The notes: a model not told the origin generated them from the sequence alone. A stretch of 64,000 nucleotides of DNA from Xiphydria camelus (GCA_963678675.1 OY783198.1:16611276-16675275), one strand, 5' to 3'; positions 10,844 to 22,640 are shown, numbered from the stretch's first letter. Numbers and translations: made by a program.

Positions 10844-11573
10844 CCCCCCACAAAAACAGATTCTCTGTAAAAAAAGGCGGCATGTTCATTCAGTGCCAAC
10901 AAAAATTGATACCTACGTAAAATACTCTCCAAAAAAGATTTGAAATCAATTAAGATCGCCATGTTCAAGATTTATATATAAAAAGTAAAAGGCATCATTT
11001 GAAAGAAAAATTATTGTAAATCAAGTTACTGAAAAAATCGACTAGAGTTTATAAAAAAAATTAATAAAAAAGAACTTGCCGCGTTTTTTCCTTCAAAATA
11101 AAAAATTCAGACAGAATTATACTCGATGTTTATGCACTTATGATTTTAAATAAATTCATACACTTATATGATACCACCAGTATACCGAATGTCGCACGGG
11201 AAACCAATCAGGCGGGGACCTTCTGAATTTCTCTGAATTTGACTTCGGCAGTGCAATTTATGAATTACTCTAGCACCGTCCAAGCACTACCAATTATTCG
11301 GTATAGTGGACAAAAGATGAAAACTTAAACGCAGCAAGTTCTTTTTTATTAAATTTTTTTTATAAACTCTTTAGTCGAATTTTTTAGTAACTTGATTTAC
11401 AATAATTTTCCTTTCAAATGATGCCTTTTACTTTTTATATATAAATCTTGAACATGGCGATCTTAATTGATTTCAAATCTTTTTTGAAGAGTATTTTACG
11501 TAGGTATCAATTTTTGTTGGCACTGAATGAACATGCCGCCTTTTTTTTACAGAGAATCTGTTTTTGTGGGGGG
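10844..11573. repeat. Foldback repeat, family B, copy 1 of the block
   Basis: It starts CCCCCCACAAAAACAGATTC and ends with the complement. The arms are about 245 bp. The loop (about 11095-11335) holds ATACCGAAT...ATTCGGTAT ends of a possible smaller element and the recurrent word CTTCGGCAGTGC. Confidence 0.88.
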
Positions 11574-11810
11574 TCGGATTTACAGTACCTACCATCTCGC
11601 TTTACCTTGTGGCTTATTATTTTGCTCTCACGTTCTCAGGTGGTAAAAGCTTCTGTCGGCTATATATCGGTATTGCCTGCCATAAAGGCTTAGTAGTGAT
11701 GTACTCTTTGGAATGGTTTCATTGCGTGGCATCTATTATGCGCTTCTATGGTCCAGCTGGGGCTGAATGAAGAATGAAGTATTTGTACTGTTTTAGATCG
11801 AATATTTCAT
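11574..11810. other. Unassigned sequence
   Basis: An open frame of 81 codons overlaps the end of foldback B and another of 68 codons follows. Neither resembles a protein I know. Nothing else is seen. Confidence 0.4.
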
Positions 11811-12734
11811 GTAAGGGAGATCGGAGGGTTTTGAAACACAGGGGGTCGTGAGGCAAGCTCACAGCACTGAATTGAAAAGTGCGACATGTACCAATTACTG
11901 TCAAACTTCATTCTCGTCCTGTATCTCCATTTTTATTTGACACTCGTCGCGTTGACGCGGATTCTTAGTATCTCTTCAGATTGTAACTTCAATGTTGTGT
12001 TTTAAAGTTTTTTCGACCATTTGTGTTTGCAGTATTTTCACGCATGTTTTCAGGCTGTTCACAAAAGTGTATAGACATAAATCATTCCTTGGTGAGTAGC
12101 CTTTTGACACACAAAAAGAATTTTGAATAAACATTTTATGTATCCATAAAGCGGTGGCTATTTTAAAAATATTGAACTTAGGGGGTCGTGAAACAACATT
12201 TTCGGGAGGTTGTGAGACACACTATTTCTAAAAGCGATTTACTAAAAATCGTATTTTATGGGCGTATTTTGAATTTTTTGTGAACACTGCACGTTTTGTG
12301 CAATTTTAATAGTTTTTAATTAATTTAGCCTTCTTTACATGATTTTTTCTTTATTTTTTAGCAAGACGCACTTAAAACTAGTTTTTTAGTTATATGTAAA
12401 AATCTAACCTTTTTAAACTTGAATACATTGTAAGCCGCAACATTTGCTTTCTTTTTTTAATTTGAATAAACAATTTTAATAAACGTATGCCACTTTCTAT
12501 GATTTGAAGGCGTGTCTCACAACCCCCGAACATTGTAAAAATCCAGAAAAACTAACTTTCGAGCTAACAGGTCAAACTTATAGGATTTTTTGAAATTTCA
12601 GCAAACCCATCTTTTTTTAAAGTGTTGTTATGCTTACTCATTATTTGACAACATTTATGCGCAGAAAAAAGTTTTTCCATTATACTTTTTTTACAAAAAC
12701 AAAACCCGTCCCATAACCTTCCGATCTCCCCTAC
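11811..12734. mobile_element. Candidate 0.92 kb non-autonomous DNA element
   Basis: The ends GTAAGGGAGATCGGAGGG and CCTTCCGATCTCCCCTAC are imperfect inverted repeats of about 20 bp. The interior is AT-rich and repeats the word GGGGGTCGTGA-like at 11850 and 12182, with a complement (CTCACAACCCCC) near 12515. No transposase frame is present. No clear target duplication is seen, so the class is open. Confidence 0.5.
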
Positions 12735-12889
12735 GTGACACTAAATAAAAATATTCCTGCGAGAATAATGCATGCTTAAAATTAAAATCTGACTACAGAA
12801 ATGAGATCAAGAGATCCCCCATTTATCTAATATAAAATTGTCTGTATGCATGGATCCACTATACTATTATGTGTCTAAAGTAATATATT

Positions 12890-13440
12890 ATAGTACACGA
12901 GCAGATTGTTTTTTCGATGTATCAACTTTTAGCGATTTAAAGCTTTATTTTGCTGGGATAACCAACACTTCAAAATTCTATAGAATGGAAATTTCGATTA
13001 TTTAAATTCTGCAATTTCTGAAGTATGAAACAAAGCCTACAGAGTCTTGCTTTCTTTATATCGTGAGGTTAAATGCATGAAGTGGCCATCGGCTCCCCTT
13101 CGGTTCGATAGTATGATGTATAACGGTAAGGCACATAGTACGTGGATGAAACCGATGGGATAATAATAACGGCTAAACCGAGTTGCTCAACTGAACAGTT
13201 ACGTATTGGATTCATTAGACATGCACCGGCCGTTGAATAAAGTTTTCTTTAAAAATGCAAGTGAACACTATCAGTAAGGAGAAGCAACCAAACGGAGATC
13301 GATAAGCTCCAAGCAGATGTCGTATCTATGGTATTTTTACGGTCGTGATCCGAAAAAAAATGGATAAAATGTAATCGAAACCTATAGATCAGTTGATGTT
13401 TACCCAAGAGCCTCGTCGTATAGGTACGGTGCACAAATTT
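12890..13440 (-). repeat. Diverged repeat, inverted partner at 32.1-32.7 kb
   Basis: It resembles the reverse complement of about 32130-32690. Shared words include CATAGTACGTGGATGAAA, GGGATAATAATAACG and TCAACTGAACAGTTA. Identity is perhaps three quarters by eye. Short frames inside are not coding-like. It lies in opposite orientation relative to the duplicated block. Confidence 0.6.
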
Positions 13441-14058
13441 TCAACTAGTCCAGTGAATAAACACCTGAAATGCATTTTTTTCCGTGCCAGGCTGCATTTT
13501 TGTCAAAACGTTGTAATTGACCCCATAAAGATCTAGGTAAAGTATCGCGGTTTTCCCCCCAGGAGAAAGGGTTAAAGACAATAACAAATACACCAAAAAT
13601 GGGTTGTTCGAAAGTAACTTGAAAACTAAGCGAGATATCGAAAAAAGTGTGGAGTCGAAAATTATAGAGCTTAAAATTCTCTAGAAAAAAGGTAGTATAC
13701 AGTTTACCCCCACTCCTCACGGTTTACCTTCTAGAGCCGCGCGAAGATTAGGTGGAAAAAAATTGTAAATATCGAAAATTTAACATTTTTTAATGCTGTC
13801 TTTTTAAATAATATGATATTCTTTTTTTTCACTCAATTGTTTAAAAAGTGTCAAGTAAAATCAACGATATCTCGATATATATGACTGATTTTTTCTTTTT
13901 CGTGTTCCATAATTTTGTTAGTTAAATTCCCTACACATTACACTCGGGTCATTATTCTGTAATTGTAGTAATTTTTTAAATATCTCCGTTTTCAAAAATT
14001 ACTTTGCCAACCTTGGAGCGTCTGGAGAACCGCTGCCTGGTGCTAGACTAAGACCTAT
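13441..14058. other. AT-rich sequence without gene
   Basis: A 91-codon minus frame (13445-13720) has no recognisable motif. Nothing else can be supported. Confidence 0.4.
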
Positions 14059-14059
14059 A

Positions 14060-14787
14060 CAGGGTGTAACAAAATAAGTGTAAAACATTTCAGGGGGTGA
14101 TTCCTCATCGTAAAAGGGATAGGGTCTTTCATATAAAGAAATTTCATTTGAGCATCCCTTGTTAAGGGGGAGCATGCCTCTTAAAGGGGGTACGTATGGT
14201 GGACATATTGAACATTTACTATGATTTCTACATGTTGTATGTTTTGTTATTAATAAATTAGTTTTGTTTGTTCATCTTTAATCATATTTGGATGCAGGTA
14301 GTAACTACAAAATAACAATATTAATCCAGTTCGCATTTCTGACGATGTATCTCTGTAGTTGTTCGTAAAATAATTTTTTGCTGCGAACTGGTTAATTTTG
14401 GGCAAAACATTCAAGAGACATTTTTTGTTTAGAATGAAACAAGCTATTGGAAATAAATTTTTAAATGGTAAATAAATAATAAGAAAAAGTTATTTTGGAA
14501 ATAAATTTTAGGGGTTGCGTTTTCCACCCCTTACAACCATGGGGTAAACCAAATAAATTACTGGCTAAGTGTCATTTTGATAATAGAAAATGTCACGTTA
14601 ATTTCAATTTTGTAACTTTTTTAGTGTTTGTGAAAAAAATTGTAAAACAAATTTTATGTATTCCCTTTAAGGGGCTGTATCTTAACAAGGGATGCTCAAA
14701 TGAAGTTTCTTTATATGAAAGACCCTATCCCTTTTTCGATGAGGAATCACCCCCTGAAATGTTTTACACTTATTTTGTTACACCCTG
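14060..14787. mobile_element. 728 bp mariner-type non-autonomous element
   Basis: The ends CAGGGTGTAACAAAATAAG and its complement are flanked by TA (14058-14059, 14788-14789). Inverted arms of about 130 bp include a GGATAGGGTCTTTCATATAA word. A 128-codon frame overlaps the right end but is not a transposase. Confidence 0.85.
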
Positions 14788-14980
14788 TATATCTATGTGG
14801 GCACCGTTCACACTCATTCTAGTAGTCGTCAGAGTCCACTCTCCAGGTTTCTTTCTGCCCCCCCATGGTGATGGGTGCTAGACTCGGGCCCGTTACCCTC
14901 CTGGGTCTCGCTCTCCTGCGTCTAAACTTCCCTAACCTCGACCGCTTTCGCACAGCAAAAGTATATGACGTTATGCACCA

Positions 14981-15070
14981 TCGTGTATTAGATAGATATA
15001 TTATTTCAAAAAGTATTGCATTGCACTATCATGTATTAGATAGATATATTATTTAAAAAATATTGTATTG
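14981..15070 (+). repeat. Two-copy tandem repeat, 48 bp
   Basis: TGTATTAGATAGATATATTA occurs at 14984 and 15032. The spacing of 48 bp and the extended match on either side indicate a simple tandem duplication. Confidence 0.8.
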
Positions 15071-15739
15071 TATCGCCCATAAATAAAGTAAAACAACAAG
15101 TTTGAATTTTTCAACAATTGTTATTTTGCATACTAAAAATAACATCACCGCCGGTTTTTTTTCTATAGATTCAAGCATGATGAAACTATGACACATACTT
15201 TTTACGATATGATTGGTGTGATAGAACGAGTCGAAATAAATTAGTGGAAATGAAACAACTCTGCTTCCGCCGTTTTCCTACCGTAAAAGATAACGAAAAA
15301 CGGTGGAAGCAAAGTTGTATGAATATTAATTCGAATAAGTATTGAAAACGGCTACTCATTTTTTTAAATTTATGATAAATAAAAATAAATACAGAGGGAG
15401 GAGGGTAAAATGGACCTCATCAGTTCCAACCTTTCTAATATTTAGATAGGTAATTGAAAATATTGAAAAAATATTTAATATTTAAAAAAAGTGAATGAAA
15501 AGTTGCAAAGTGATTATCTTACCTTCTCTCTCTCCAATCATTCTTTCGAAGCCGGGGCAGCATTAGACGTATCGCATCGTACAGATGCTATGAGTGCGAG
15601 TGAGACGCAATAATAGCTTCAGTTACACTTACCACGTTTTGAGTGAAATCACAGAATGTAAGTTCACAGGAAAAAATTAATTTTTAAGTGAAGAACATTA
15701 TTCTTAAATTTTAATTATAATTTTTTAAAAATAAGTAAG

Positions 15740-16085
15740 TAATTTAAATGTGTTTAGACAGGATTTCATCTATTTTAATTTTTGTTTAAATCAAAGGCTC
15801 GATATTTTTCAATGAAATGAAACATATAGTGTAGAAAAAGTATCAAGGAATAGCGATCTCGCGAGCGGCGGTCGGTGAAGACCGGGGGGTGCCGGGATCT
15901 TCGTAATTCGTTGCGCGAGAGTCCTCTTCGTCTCGATTTCATTTATATCGATCAGCGTGTGGACGGATTTCGAAAGCCTCGGTAGTTTGTACACTATATG
16001 TTTCATTTCATTGAAAAATGTAGAGCTGTTGATTTAAAAAAATAATTAAAATAGATGAAATCCTGTCTAAACACGTGTAAATTTA
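15740..16085. repeat. Foldback element with a GC-richer loop
   Basis: The arms (about 15740-15834 and 15990-16085) match around GACAGGATTTCATCTATTTT and ATGAAACATATAGTGTA. The loop (15835-15990) is far more GC-rich than the arms and contains no gene I recognise. It could be a captured fragment. Confidence 0.75.
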
Positions 16086-16947
16086 ATTATTTTAGAAAAT
16101 TTATAACTAAAGTTTGAGACGGTCAATCGTCGTCGGTTTGTGCTCATTTTATAGTTAACTTTTTGAACTATCTACCATAAACATTGTAAAAAAGTATCGA
16201 AATGACCAATTACATGACAACAACCTTAAAACAACAATTTTCGTTATTTTTAATTGAAGAATAGACGAGTTCTTAATTTAAGAATTTATTATTTTCCGTG
16301 TTGAAAGAAAAAGCTTAGTGATGGAATATACATGTGCCCATGTACACACGGTGGTACAAGCCTATCAAATTTTATAATTTATGTTGCGTTCAGAATTTCT
16401 AAAAGGAAGACGGCTGAATATTCTAAAATGAATTTCAACAGTTTTTTTTTGAGCGCTTGGTTACTTTATAGCGTATAGGTGTGTGTTTCGTCTCATGATA
16501 GACGGAATTCGACATATCGGTTCGTACCACTTGATATCATTGCAATCTAGGGGAAGCACTAGTTTTAAATTAATCCCATCATTAGTCATAATGATAAGAC
16601 AAGCGATCTATTTCGGCGAATCCAGGCTGCTAATGAGTTCACAGTCCCGAATCTTTCCTGAAAGGGCTAATTGCTGGACGAGTCGGAATAAACCGTTTAT
16701 CGCAATACCTATTCTAATAGATACCGTTAGAACATTAAATTAGCCTCCTTTTATGGTCAAGGACGAGTCGCCGGGACTTGTAACCGTTAAGCACGGGCCT
16801 CTTGTTTCACCATTATCCTCCTCCAACCAATCAGATCGCACTGCATCAGCTCACGCTATCTACTGCGCCACCATCGTCTAGCTAATCAGGAAGCATGGCT
16901 TCGCCCACGCTATCCCCTCTATAGACCAATTGCCGTTACAATCTAGC

Positions 16948-16955
16948 TATATAAG
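16948..16955 (+). promoter_or_regulatory. TATA box of the 17.6-20.7 kb gene
   Basis: TATATAAG stands 31 bp upstream of an initiator-like GCAGT whose A is at 16979. CCAAT-type words lie upstream near 16827 and 16925. The spacing is canonical for an RNA polymerase II core promoter. Placement is by sequence only. Confidence 0.6.
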
Positions 16956-16978
16956 AAGAAGTGAATCGCGTCTTCGGC

Positions 16979-17077
16979 AGTGTACAGAGTATTGTCAAAT
17001 CATTGTGTCGTGTTCCTCATCTGAACTAGCCGTCATCAAAGTAACCAAGTTCCTGCGCCGAGTCGATCTGGTCTAAC
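16979..17077 (+). other. Predicted non-coding first exon
   Basis: It runs from the initiator to the donor GTAAGT at 17078. The matching acceptor would be the TTTTTCTAGTTCCAG ending at 17607, two bases before the ATG at 17609. In the intron, the words TTTAATCTTGAAGAC and CTCGGTTAC occur twice (17137 and 17259), which may mark an alternative exon. Confidence 0.5.
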
Positions 17078-18195
17078 GTAAGTATAACGACGGGTGTGAC
17101 GGACATACATATACAGTACATTCAGGTGTAAGTCTTTTAATCTTGAAGACGGCTCGGTTACCCTCGATCTCAGTCAAAGTGCCACATTATGCAAGCCGAC
17201 AGATCTACCGTACTGAGTTCATTACGTCTAACGATAGTGTAACATATCGCGTTAAAGCGTTTAATCTTGAAGACACCTCGGTTACGTGGAAAACAACATG
17301 ACATGCGACGCATTTCGGAGCAAAACGTTTTGGAGTAGAGTATGTATTATTAAATTTTTTTTCTGTGAAATTTACGAGTGATAACTGTTCTAAAAGCCAT
17401 TCGTTGCAAAAAGAAGGTTAGTAATGCAGTATTCTTTAGTATTGCACATTATTTTCCGTTTGTTACCTGCAGTTCTGAGGCCGAAATTGCTTGTTCTCAA
17501 TTTGAGGTTAAATATTACCGGCGCGGAGAAAGAAATTAAAATAAAAATTATTTTGGAGAACTAAGATTCCGAAGTTTGTTCCATAATTCCTATTTTTCTA
17601 GTTCCAGAATGAATCCAAACGCAATCTGGAATGTTTGCAATACGGTGATGCACGAAAGTGAGCGAATGTATTCACTTGGAAAAGTACAACTCGAAACATT
17701 CTTTCGGAAGAATAAAATTAGTGCAGATGATTTTTGGATATCGTGGGAAAAAGGAGAGTCTTTACAAATTCACGAAGCTTCTCGAAAGCGCTACGCAGCG
17801 AAATCCGAAAACCCACCAGCAGAAAAGAAGAGGCGAACAGTAACTCTAGTACCATTACCGTCTCCCACCAGACAGCCAAAGTCAGCCACATCTCAATCAT
17901 CCATACCGGGTTTAATAGGTAATAGTGAGTTTGATTTTACGAATTTGTGTTTTATGTGTGGCAATCGCCTCGATCCATATCGTATAACGCGGGTGCAGGA
18001 TGAACTTTTGAAGGATAGATTGTTATGGATATGTGAAACTAGGGACGATGATTTAGGTGTGGAAGCAATCAGCCGATTAAAGGGGAATTTTTCAGTCGTA
18101 CGATTCAAGGCCTCCTATTATAAGACCTGTTATAATGGATTCGTTCGACATATCTATAATAAACCATCTGTCGATGTTACACAGAATAAACAGAC

Positions 18196-18403
18196 TTTTT
18201 ATAACACGTGCATCGAAAGTGGTGCTTTTCATGCTAGTTTTACGGGACGAAAATAGCAAATTGCACGCTAGGATATAAAAGTTGAGCTCGCGCATGCGCA
18301 GTTTATACTTGCTTCACTTTCGTCCCTTGGGTGAATTTTCGTTCACTTTCGTCCCTGAAAACTAGCATGAAAAGCACCACTTGCATTCACTTGTTATAAA
18401 AAA
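18196..18403. repeat. Inverted duplication of the gene's own sequence
   Basis: 18196-18253, the gene segment containing GTGGTGCTTTTCATGCTAG, is repeated in reverse complement at 18347-18403. The loop of about 90 bp contains CATGCGCAG and two CTTTCGTCCCT words. Because the arm contains coding sequence in frame, this looks like a local inverted duplication, not a transposon insertion. Confidence 0.75.
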
Positions 18404-18408
18404 TATCG

Positions 18409-18521
18409 TGTGCAACACGGACCAAAGTTGGCGCCGACGAGTGTGATTGCAGCCCTCGCTTCGCTCGGGCAGCAAACTTCACACTCGTCGGCAATCGCCA
18501 ACTTTCAGCCCTTGTTGCACA
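18409..18521. mobile_element. 113 bp palindromic element
   Basis: The ends TGTGCAAC and GTTGCACA close a palindrome whose core is CGAGTGTGATTGC...CACACTCG around CTTCGCTCG. The same core occurs in the small insertion at 27959-28068, so this is a dispersed miniature family. Confidence 0.75.
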
Positions 18522-20722
18522 AAATATATTATTTTGGAAACTCACCACTCATCTGGAGAACTCTTCCACTTTTAAATTCAGTTTAAAGGAATTGCGTGTT
18601 GCCATGGGAGATAACAGTATGAGTGACAACATATTACTCCAAAGATTGAAACAAAAGTACAGTGATGAAATTTTCATTGTCCGTAGTCCTGGAAGAAAAA
18701 CGCAAATCTTTTATAAGCACTTTAATATTGCAAACATATACAGCGACTGGTTCGGTTCCGATTGAAATACGAGTATTACCGAACATCGAGAAGGGGTTAT
18801 TCTTAACGTGGCGGCAATAATACTCCGTCGCAGAATTTTCAATACTACTTTCCAAACCACAACGTATTCTCCAACTGCTGAGTTTTTAAAAACCGTTTCT
18901 ACTGATATCCCATCGCCGCCCGTTACAAACTTTCCTCGGGCAGTTATTGTACAAAATGACCCCCAAAAAGAGAGCGAAAATCGATGTACAAGGGATTCGA
19001 TCGCTCGTGCCATCATAACAGCAATTCGTCCAAGAACATTCATTTCACATTTACAGCTGGCAATCGGTACCTATATTCACAGAAAAACTGGCTCAAAGTT
19101 ACTTATCGATGTATTGTCTAAAGTAGGGGTGTGCGCCAGCTATCATGATACTAAGCTCTGTGAGTTGAGTACTGCCATGGATCCTCTAAAAATGGATGTA
19201 GAAGAAGATTCATTCGTGCAATTTGTATCTGACAATACTGATCATAATCTTTCCACTTTGGATGGATGAGAGGCATTCCACTCCTCAAGAGTGATAGCAG
19301 TATTTACTTCAGAAGAAAATATATCATATCAAGGAGGTTCAAAGAAATTACAAAAAATGCCGTCCGCCGGAGTTGTAGCGTCTCAGAAACGAATCCCTAT
19401 TGTGTTCCGTATGAAGCTCCTAAACAAAGTGGAATTAAAGATATAAGTTACCGCCCCATCATCTCTCTTGGCCTTGGGGAAGCGCCATTACTCCCATGTA
19501 CATATGCAGCTTATATATGGGGCAAATATTTTAATAGTGTTCAGCTACCTTCGTAGAAAGGATTCATGGAAGTTCTGTCATCAGAACAAATATTTACTAA
19601 AAGGCAATCCGCCATAGTCTGTTCACCTTTTATAAATTCACCCCCCTCAGACTTAACAACTCTTGATGCAGCGATGGTATATGCGAACGATGAAGCTGCA
19701 AAAAATAAACAGAAGACAATTTTTCTAACTGAGAATCAGCCTTTGTATTGAAAATCCAGATCGATACTTGCGACCTTGGCACATTCATCAATGAAGAACA
19801 CTGTTATTTTGCTCGGTATGTTTCATTTGATAATGTCTTACATGGGAACTCTGGGAGACATAATGTAAGGAAGTGGGCTTGAAGACTTGTGGTCCATAAT
19901 CTATGTTTTAGATTCTGTTAAAAAAGTGATCAGTGGGCACGCTTTTTCAAGAACCTTACGAGCACATATCCTGGCATTCACTGCTCGGGGTATTAAAATT
20001 TGCAATTCTATCAATGCACCTGAAAGATGGGTAAGTTTTCTAGTGAGTTTTTGTTAAATTAGCAATCGCGAACGAGGGGTGATTGTAAGACTGAAACGGA
20101 CATTAAAGAAATGACGAGAGCTTTCTAGAGACAACTAAGAATATTCGAGGGTAATGGTCCAATTAGTAAATTATGGGTACAATACTTCAGATCTGTAGTC
20201 ATTTTATTACAAATGATCGAGACTGAAAGACTCAGAGATTGGGAGCTGCACCTACAGTCGGTTATAAATTCGCTACCTTCTTTCCATGCTGCTGGGCACC
20301 ATGCTCACGCGAAGACCACCCAGCTATACTTAAAAGACATCGCGGAGTTGGACTTGGTTATGGATCCTCAGAAATATGACACTTTCAAGAAGGGAGGATA
20401 TTTCACGATTCGTAGAACGGACAAAGCATGGGTAGGAGTCTCCAGAGATATGGTTATCGAACAAACATTGAATAGGTTTTTCGGAACTGATTTGAAGCAT
20501 GGTAGAGGGGTAACGCCCAGTGCAGTGACACGTTATTTGCTAGCTATGCCATCTGCATTCACAGTAATGAAAAAACTGGAAGAATATTGTGGGGTAAGAA
20601 CAGCTAGTAGTGAACAACATGTTGACTTCAAACCGAATAGAGTCGTACGAGATGAGAAGGATGTTGAGAAGCTGTTATTCTGGCTCTGCATGCACTATAC
20701 ATGCACTGTGGTGTCCATCTGA

Positions 20723-20864
20723 ACGTCCAGTGTGAAGCCACACTGCAGTCACGCAGCGTAAGTACGATGGTAAAAGTAGAATTTTGCAAAAAGGGGGCGA
20801 TAAAGTAGGATTTCCCGCCTACCTTATCCGCCTACTATAATGTCGGTTTTTTTTTCTCAAACCC
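20723..20864. other. Intergenic stretch with CACTG-rich words
   Basis: Contains a short patch of CACTG/CAGTG alternation similar to 21.6-21.8 kb. No gene is visible. Confidence 0.4.
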
Positions 20865-20942
20865 GACCCGGCCAGGACTCGAACCTGCGTTCTTTAGGAG
20901 ACTGGGAACGCCTCTCGCATTCTACCAATTGCGCCATCGACT
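20865..20942 (-). repeat. tRNA-derived SINE piece, copy 1
   Basis: On the minus strand an A-box-like TGGCGCAATTGGT (20924-20936) is followed by a B box GGTTCGAGTCC (20875-20885), with a poly-T run on the far side. The acceptor-stem halves do not pair well, and related sequences occur at 38570-38657 and 49550-49626. I read it as a SINE or tRNA pseudogene, not a working tRNA. Flanking 21180-21355 is shared with 49690-49860. Confidence 0.7.
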
Positions 20943-21062
20943 CTTTGTGGTGGAAGTCGACTAACAATAAGTTATACATATAATATCGATACCTGAAAGC
21001 AACAGTACTGTGACTAGTGAGATAAACTCGAAAGCCGATTTCGAGCTATGTCAAACGTAAGC

Positions 21063-21178
21063 TAAAATCGGCCTTTATACAATGCTACTCTGAGATATCT
21101 CGGCAAAAATATTTAAATATTTAATTTAAATATTTTTGCCGAGATATCTCAGTGTTGCATTGTGTAAAGGCCGGTTTA
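21063..21178. repeat. Near-perfect 116 bp palindrome
   Basis: The arms read outward from AAATATTTAATTTAAATATT and include GAGATATCTCGG and AAATCGGCCTTTATACAATG. It sits inside the SINE-related block. There is no loop to speak of, so it may be a very short foldback element or a cruciform-prone site. Confidence 0.85.
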
Positions 21179-21368
21179 TATATAGGTATATGGTATATCT
21201 CATTAAATTTTTAAAAATAATTTGATACTTTCTTTTTCAGAACAGTAGCGATTATGATAATTAATCATTCATTATTTATGGAATAATTCAGTACAATTTA
21301 CACTGTTTGAAACATCATTATAATATCAATTTTGTTATTCTCTAATTTAAAAATTTTGCTATCGGGGT

Positions 21369-21818
21369 TTGAAATCAATTAATTGTAAATTTACAACCGC
21401 ACATGCGCAGATCAAAATTGCAAAAGAGCCGCGGATACGCGATTGAGTCCCCATACTAAAATCTTGAAATTTGCGTAAAACTATGTTGGAGTGCCGCGGG
21501 AGCCGCGTGATCCTCCCAGGAGACATAGCCACCTCACGCAGGAACCGCGTGTTCCACAGCGAACGTGTTAACAATTTTCTGAAGACAGTGAATTTACCGA
21601 TATTCATGGTCGGTAAATTTACGAAGTGTGCACGTCGAAAAGGCACGGTGACTGCACTGAGTGTAAACACTGTGTCTTCACGCCGTGAACCACTAAGTGT
21701 GTCCACCGTGTAGCCACGGTGCTTTTAGTTTGTGTACGCCACGCGATCATCCCACGGTGAGACCACACTGATGCCACTACGTGGCAGCACTGCATGTGGC
21801 TAGCGTGTAAATCCACGC
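21369..21818. mobile_element. 450 bp insert flanked by 14 bp direct repeats
   Basis: TTTGCTATCGGGGT stands at 21355-21368 and again at 21819-21832. The right half (21640-21800) is an array of short CACGGTG/CACTGTG-like words in both orientations. Related words and a GGCTATAGGGG variant are at 39460-39560. The direct repeats look like a target-site duplication. The element class is unknown. Confidence 0.55.
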
Positions 21819-21832
21819 TTTGCTATCGGGGT

Positions 21833-22180
21833 AGAACAAATTTTTAATTCAACATAGTCGTCGTTATTATATCGGTTAGTATATTTTAGTAAACCAATGT
21901 ACCCTAGGTTACTTTTACAGTACAAATATCAAAGAATGTAAGGACCATGGTAAGACCTGTAAGAACCGTGGATGGACATGAAATTAAAATAATTAATAAT
22001 CTTAACAGTAACATTAGTTAAGCATGACAGTTTCTATAACATATTCTGTAAGAGGCTACTGATACTTTAAGAGCTTTGAAATGAATATTGATTCTTTTCT
22101 ATTGTTTAGCCAATCGTTAGCTGAAAGACATCAATTTTTTGAAAATGTCCTACATATATACTCGTACATATTTCTAGTTA
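21833..22180. other. AT-rich sequence without gene
   Basis: No open frame, repeat or motif worth naming was found here. Confidence 0.4.
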
Positions 22181-22185
22181 ATCAA

Positions 22186-22640
22186 GAGACACGGTAGTGT
22201 CTCGCGGCATGTTCGTTCAAGTAGTTCCGCGCTCAGACACGACAGCGCTGATGTCGCGAGCACCCGTGTCTCTTTACACCACAAATGTCTGCCCCCTGCA
22301 CCCCTCAATTTTTACATCGAATTTTTTCAATAAATATACGGTTATAACCAAAACTATGCTTAGTTACGCCATATAAATCGACTAGTCTCTATCGATAGAG
22401 ACCAGAGTAAATGTTGTAAGGTACATATTAACAGAGATTTTTTCTTAGCAACGCGAAGCCACGCCCCTTGCGCCTAAAAGTCGAGAATCCGATTTCTCGG
22501 GCGATATATATATGTCAAAATCTCACAAAAATTCCGCCTGTCTTCGGCGATATTCGGCCATGGTCGGAAATGTGTACACAGATGCGGTCACACGCATACG
22601 CCATCAAATGTATGTGAGAGTGTGTGAGAGAATATATTCC
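22186..22640 (-). repeat. Hairpin-ended repeat, family C, copy 2
   Basis: It begins on the plus strand with the hairpin GAGACAC-GGTA-GTGTCTC (22186-22203), followed by GCGGCATGTTCGTTC. The body matches 6930-7405 in reverse complement and 59604-60111 directly. Confidence 0.75.

Larger units (their letters stand above)
9223..11573 (+). repeat. Duplicated repeat block, copy 1, right part
   Basis: It matches 28690-30859 throughout: inverted module E, family A arm, clustered hairpins, the broken ubiquitin-protease-like frame and foldback B. Homology stops at about 11573, where copy 1 continues into unrelated sequence. Copy 2 ends at the same palindrome at 30859. Confidence 0.85.
17609..20722 (+). 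pseudogene. Repeat-associated multi-domain gene, broken
   Basis: Pieces in order: 17609-18256 (MNPNAIWNVCNTV to the first stop), with a Cys-rich region CFMCG and later ASYYKTCYNGF; 18605-19268, with AIIRPRTFISHL-like and FVSDNTDHNLSTLDG stretches; 19266-19750, with the phrase KNKQKTIFLTENQPLY; a degenerate stretch, 19750-20080; and 20213-20722, with SFHAAGHHAHA, GGYFTIRRTDKAWVG and MVIEQTLNRFFGTD. I recall this order from a large, uncharacterised family scattered in ants and other invertebrates, probably transposon-derived; I cannot name it. Several stops and frameshifts and two hairpin insertions break it. The promoter and 5' intron are still visible. Confidence 0.75.

Noticed and set aside
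20865..20942. A functional tRNA gene
   Set aside because: The A and B boxes are present, but acceptor-stem halves do not pair and three related copies carry the same flank, as in a SINE.
21640..21800. A CRISPR-like array of short repeats
   Set aside because: Words are 6-8 bp, vary in both orientations and have no constant spacer length. The context is a eukaryotic chromosome.
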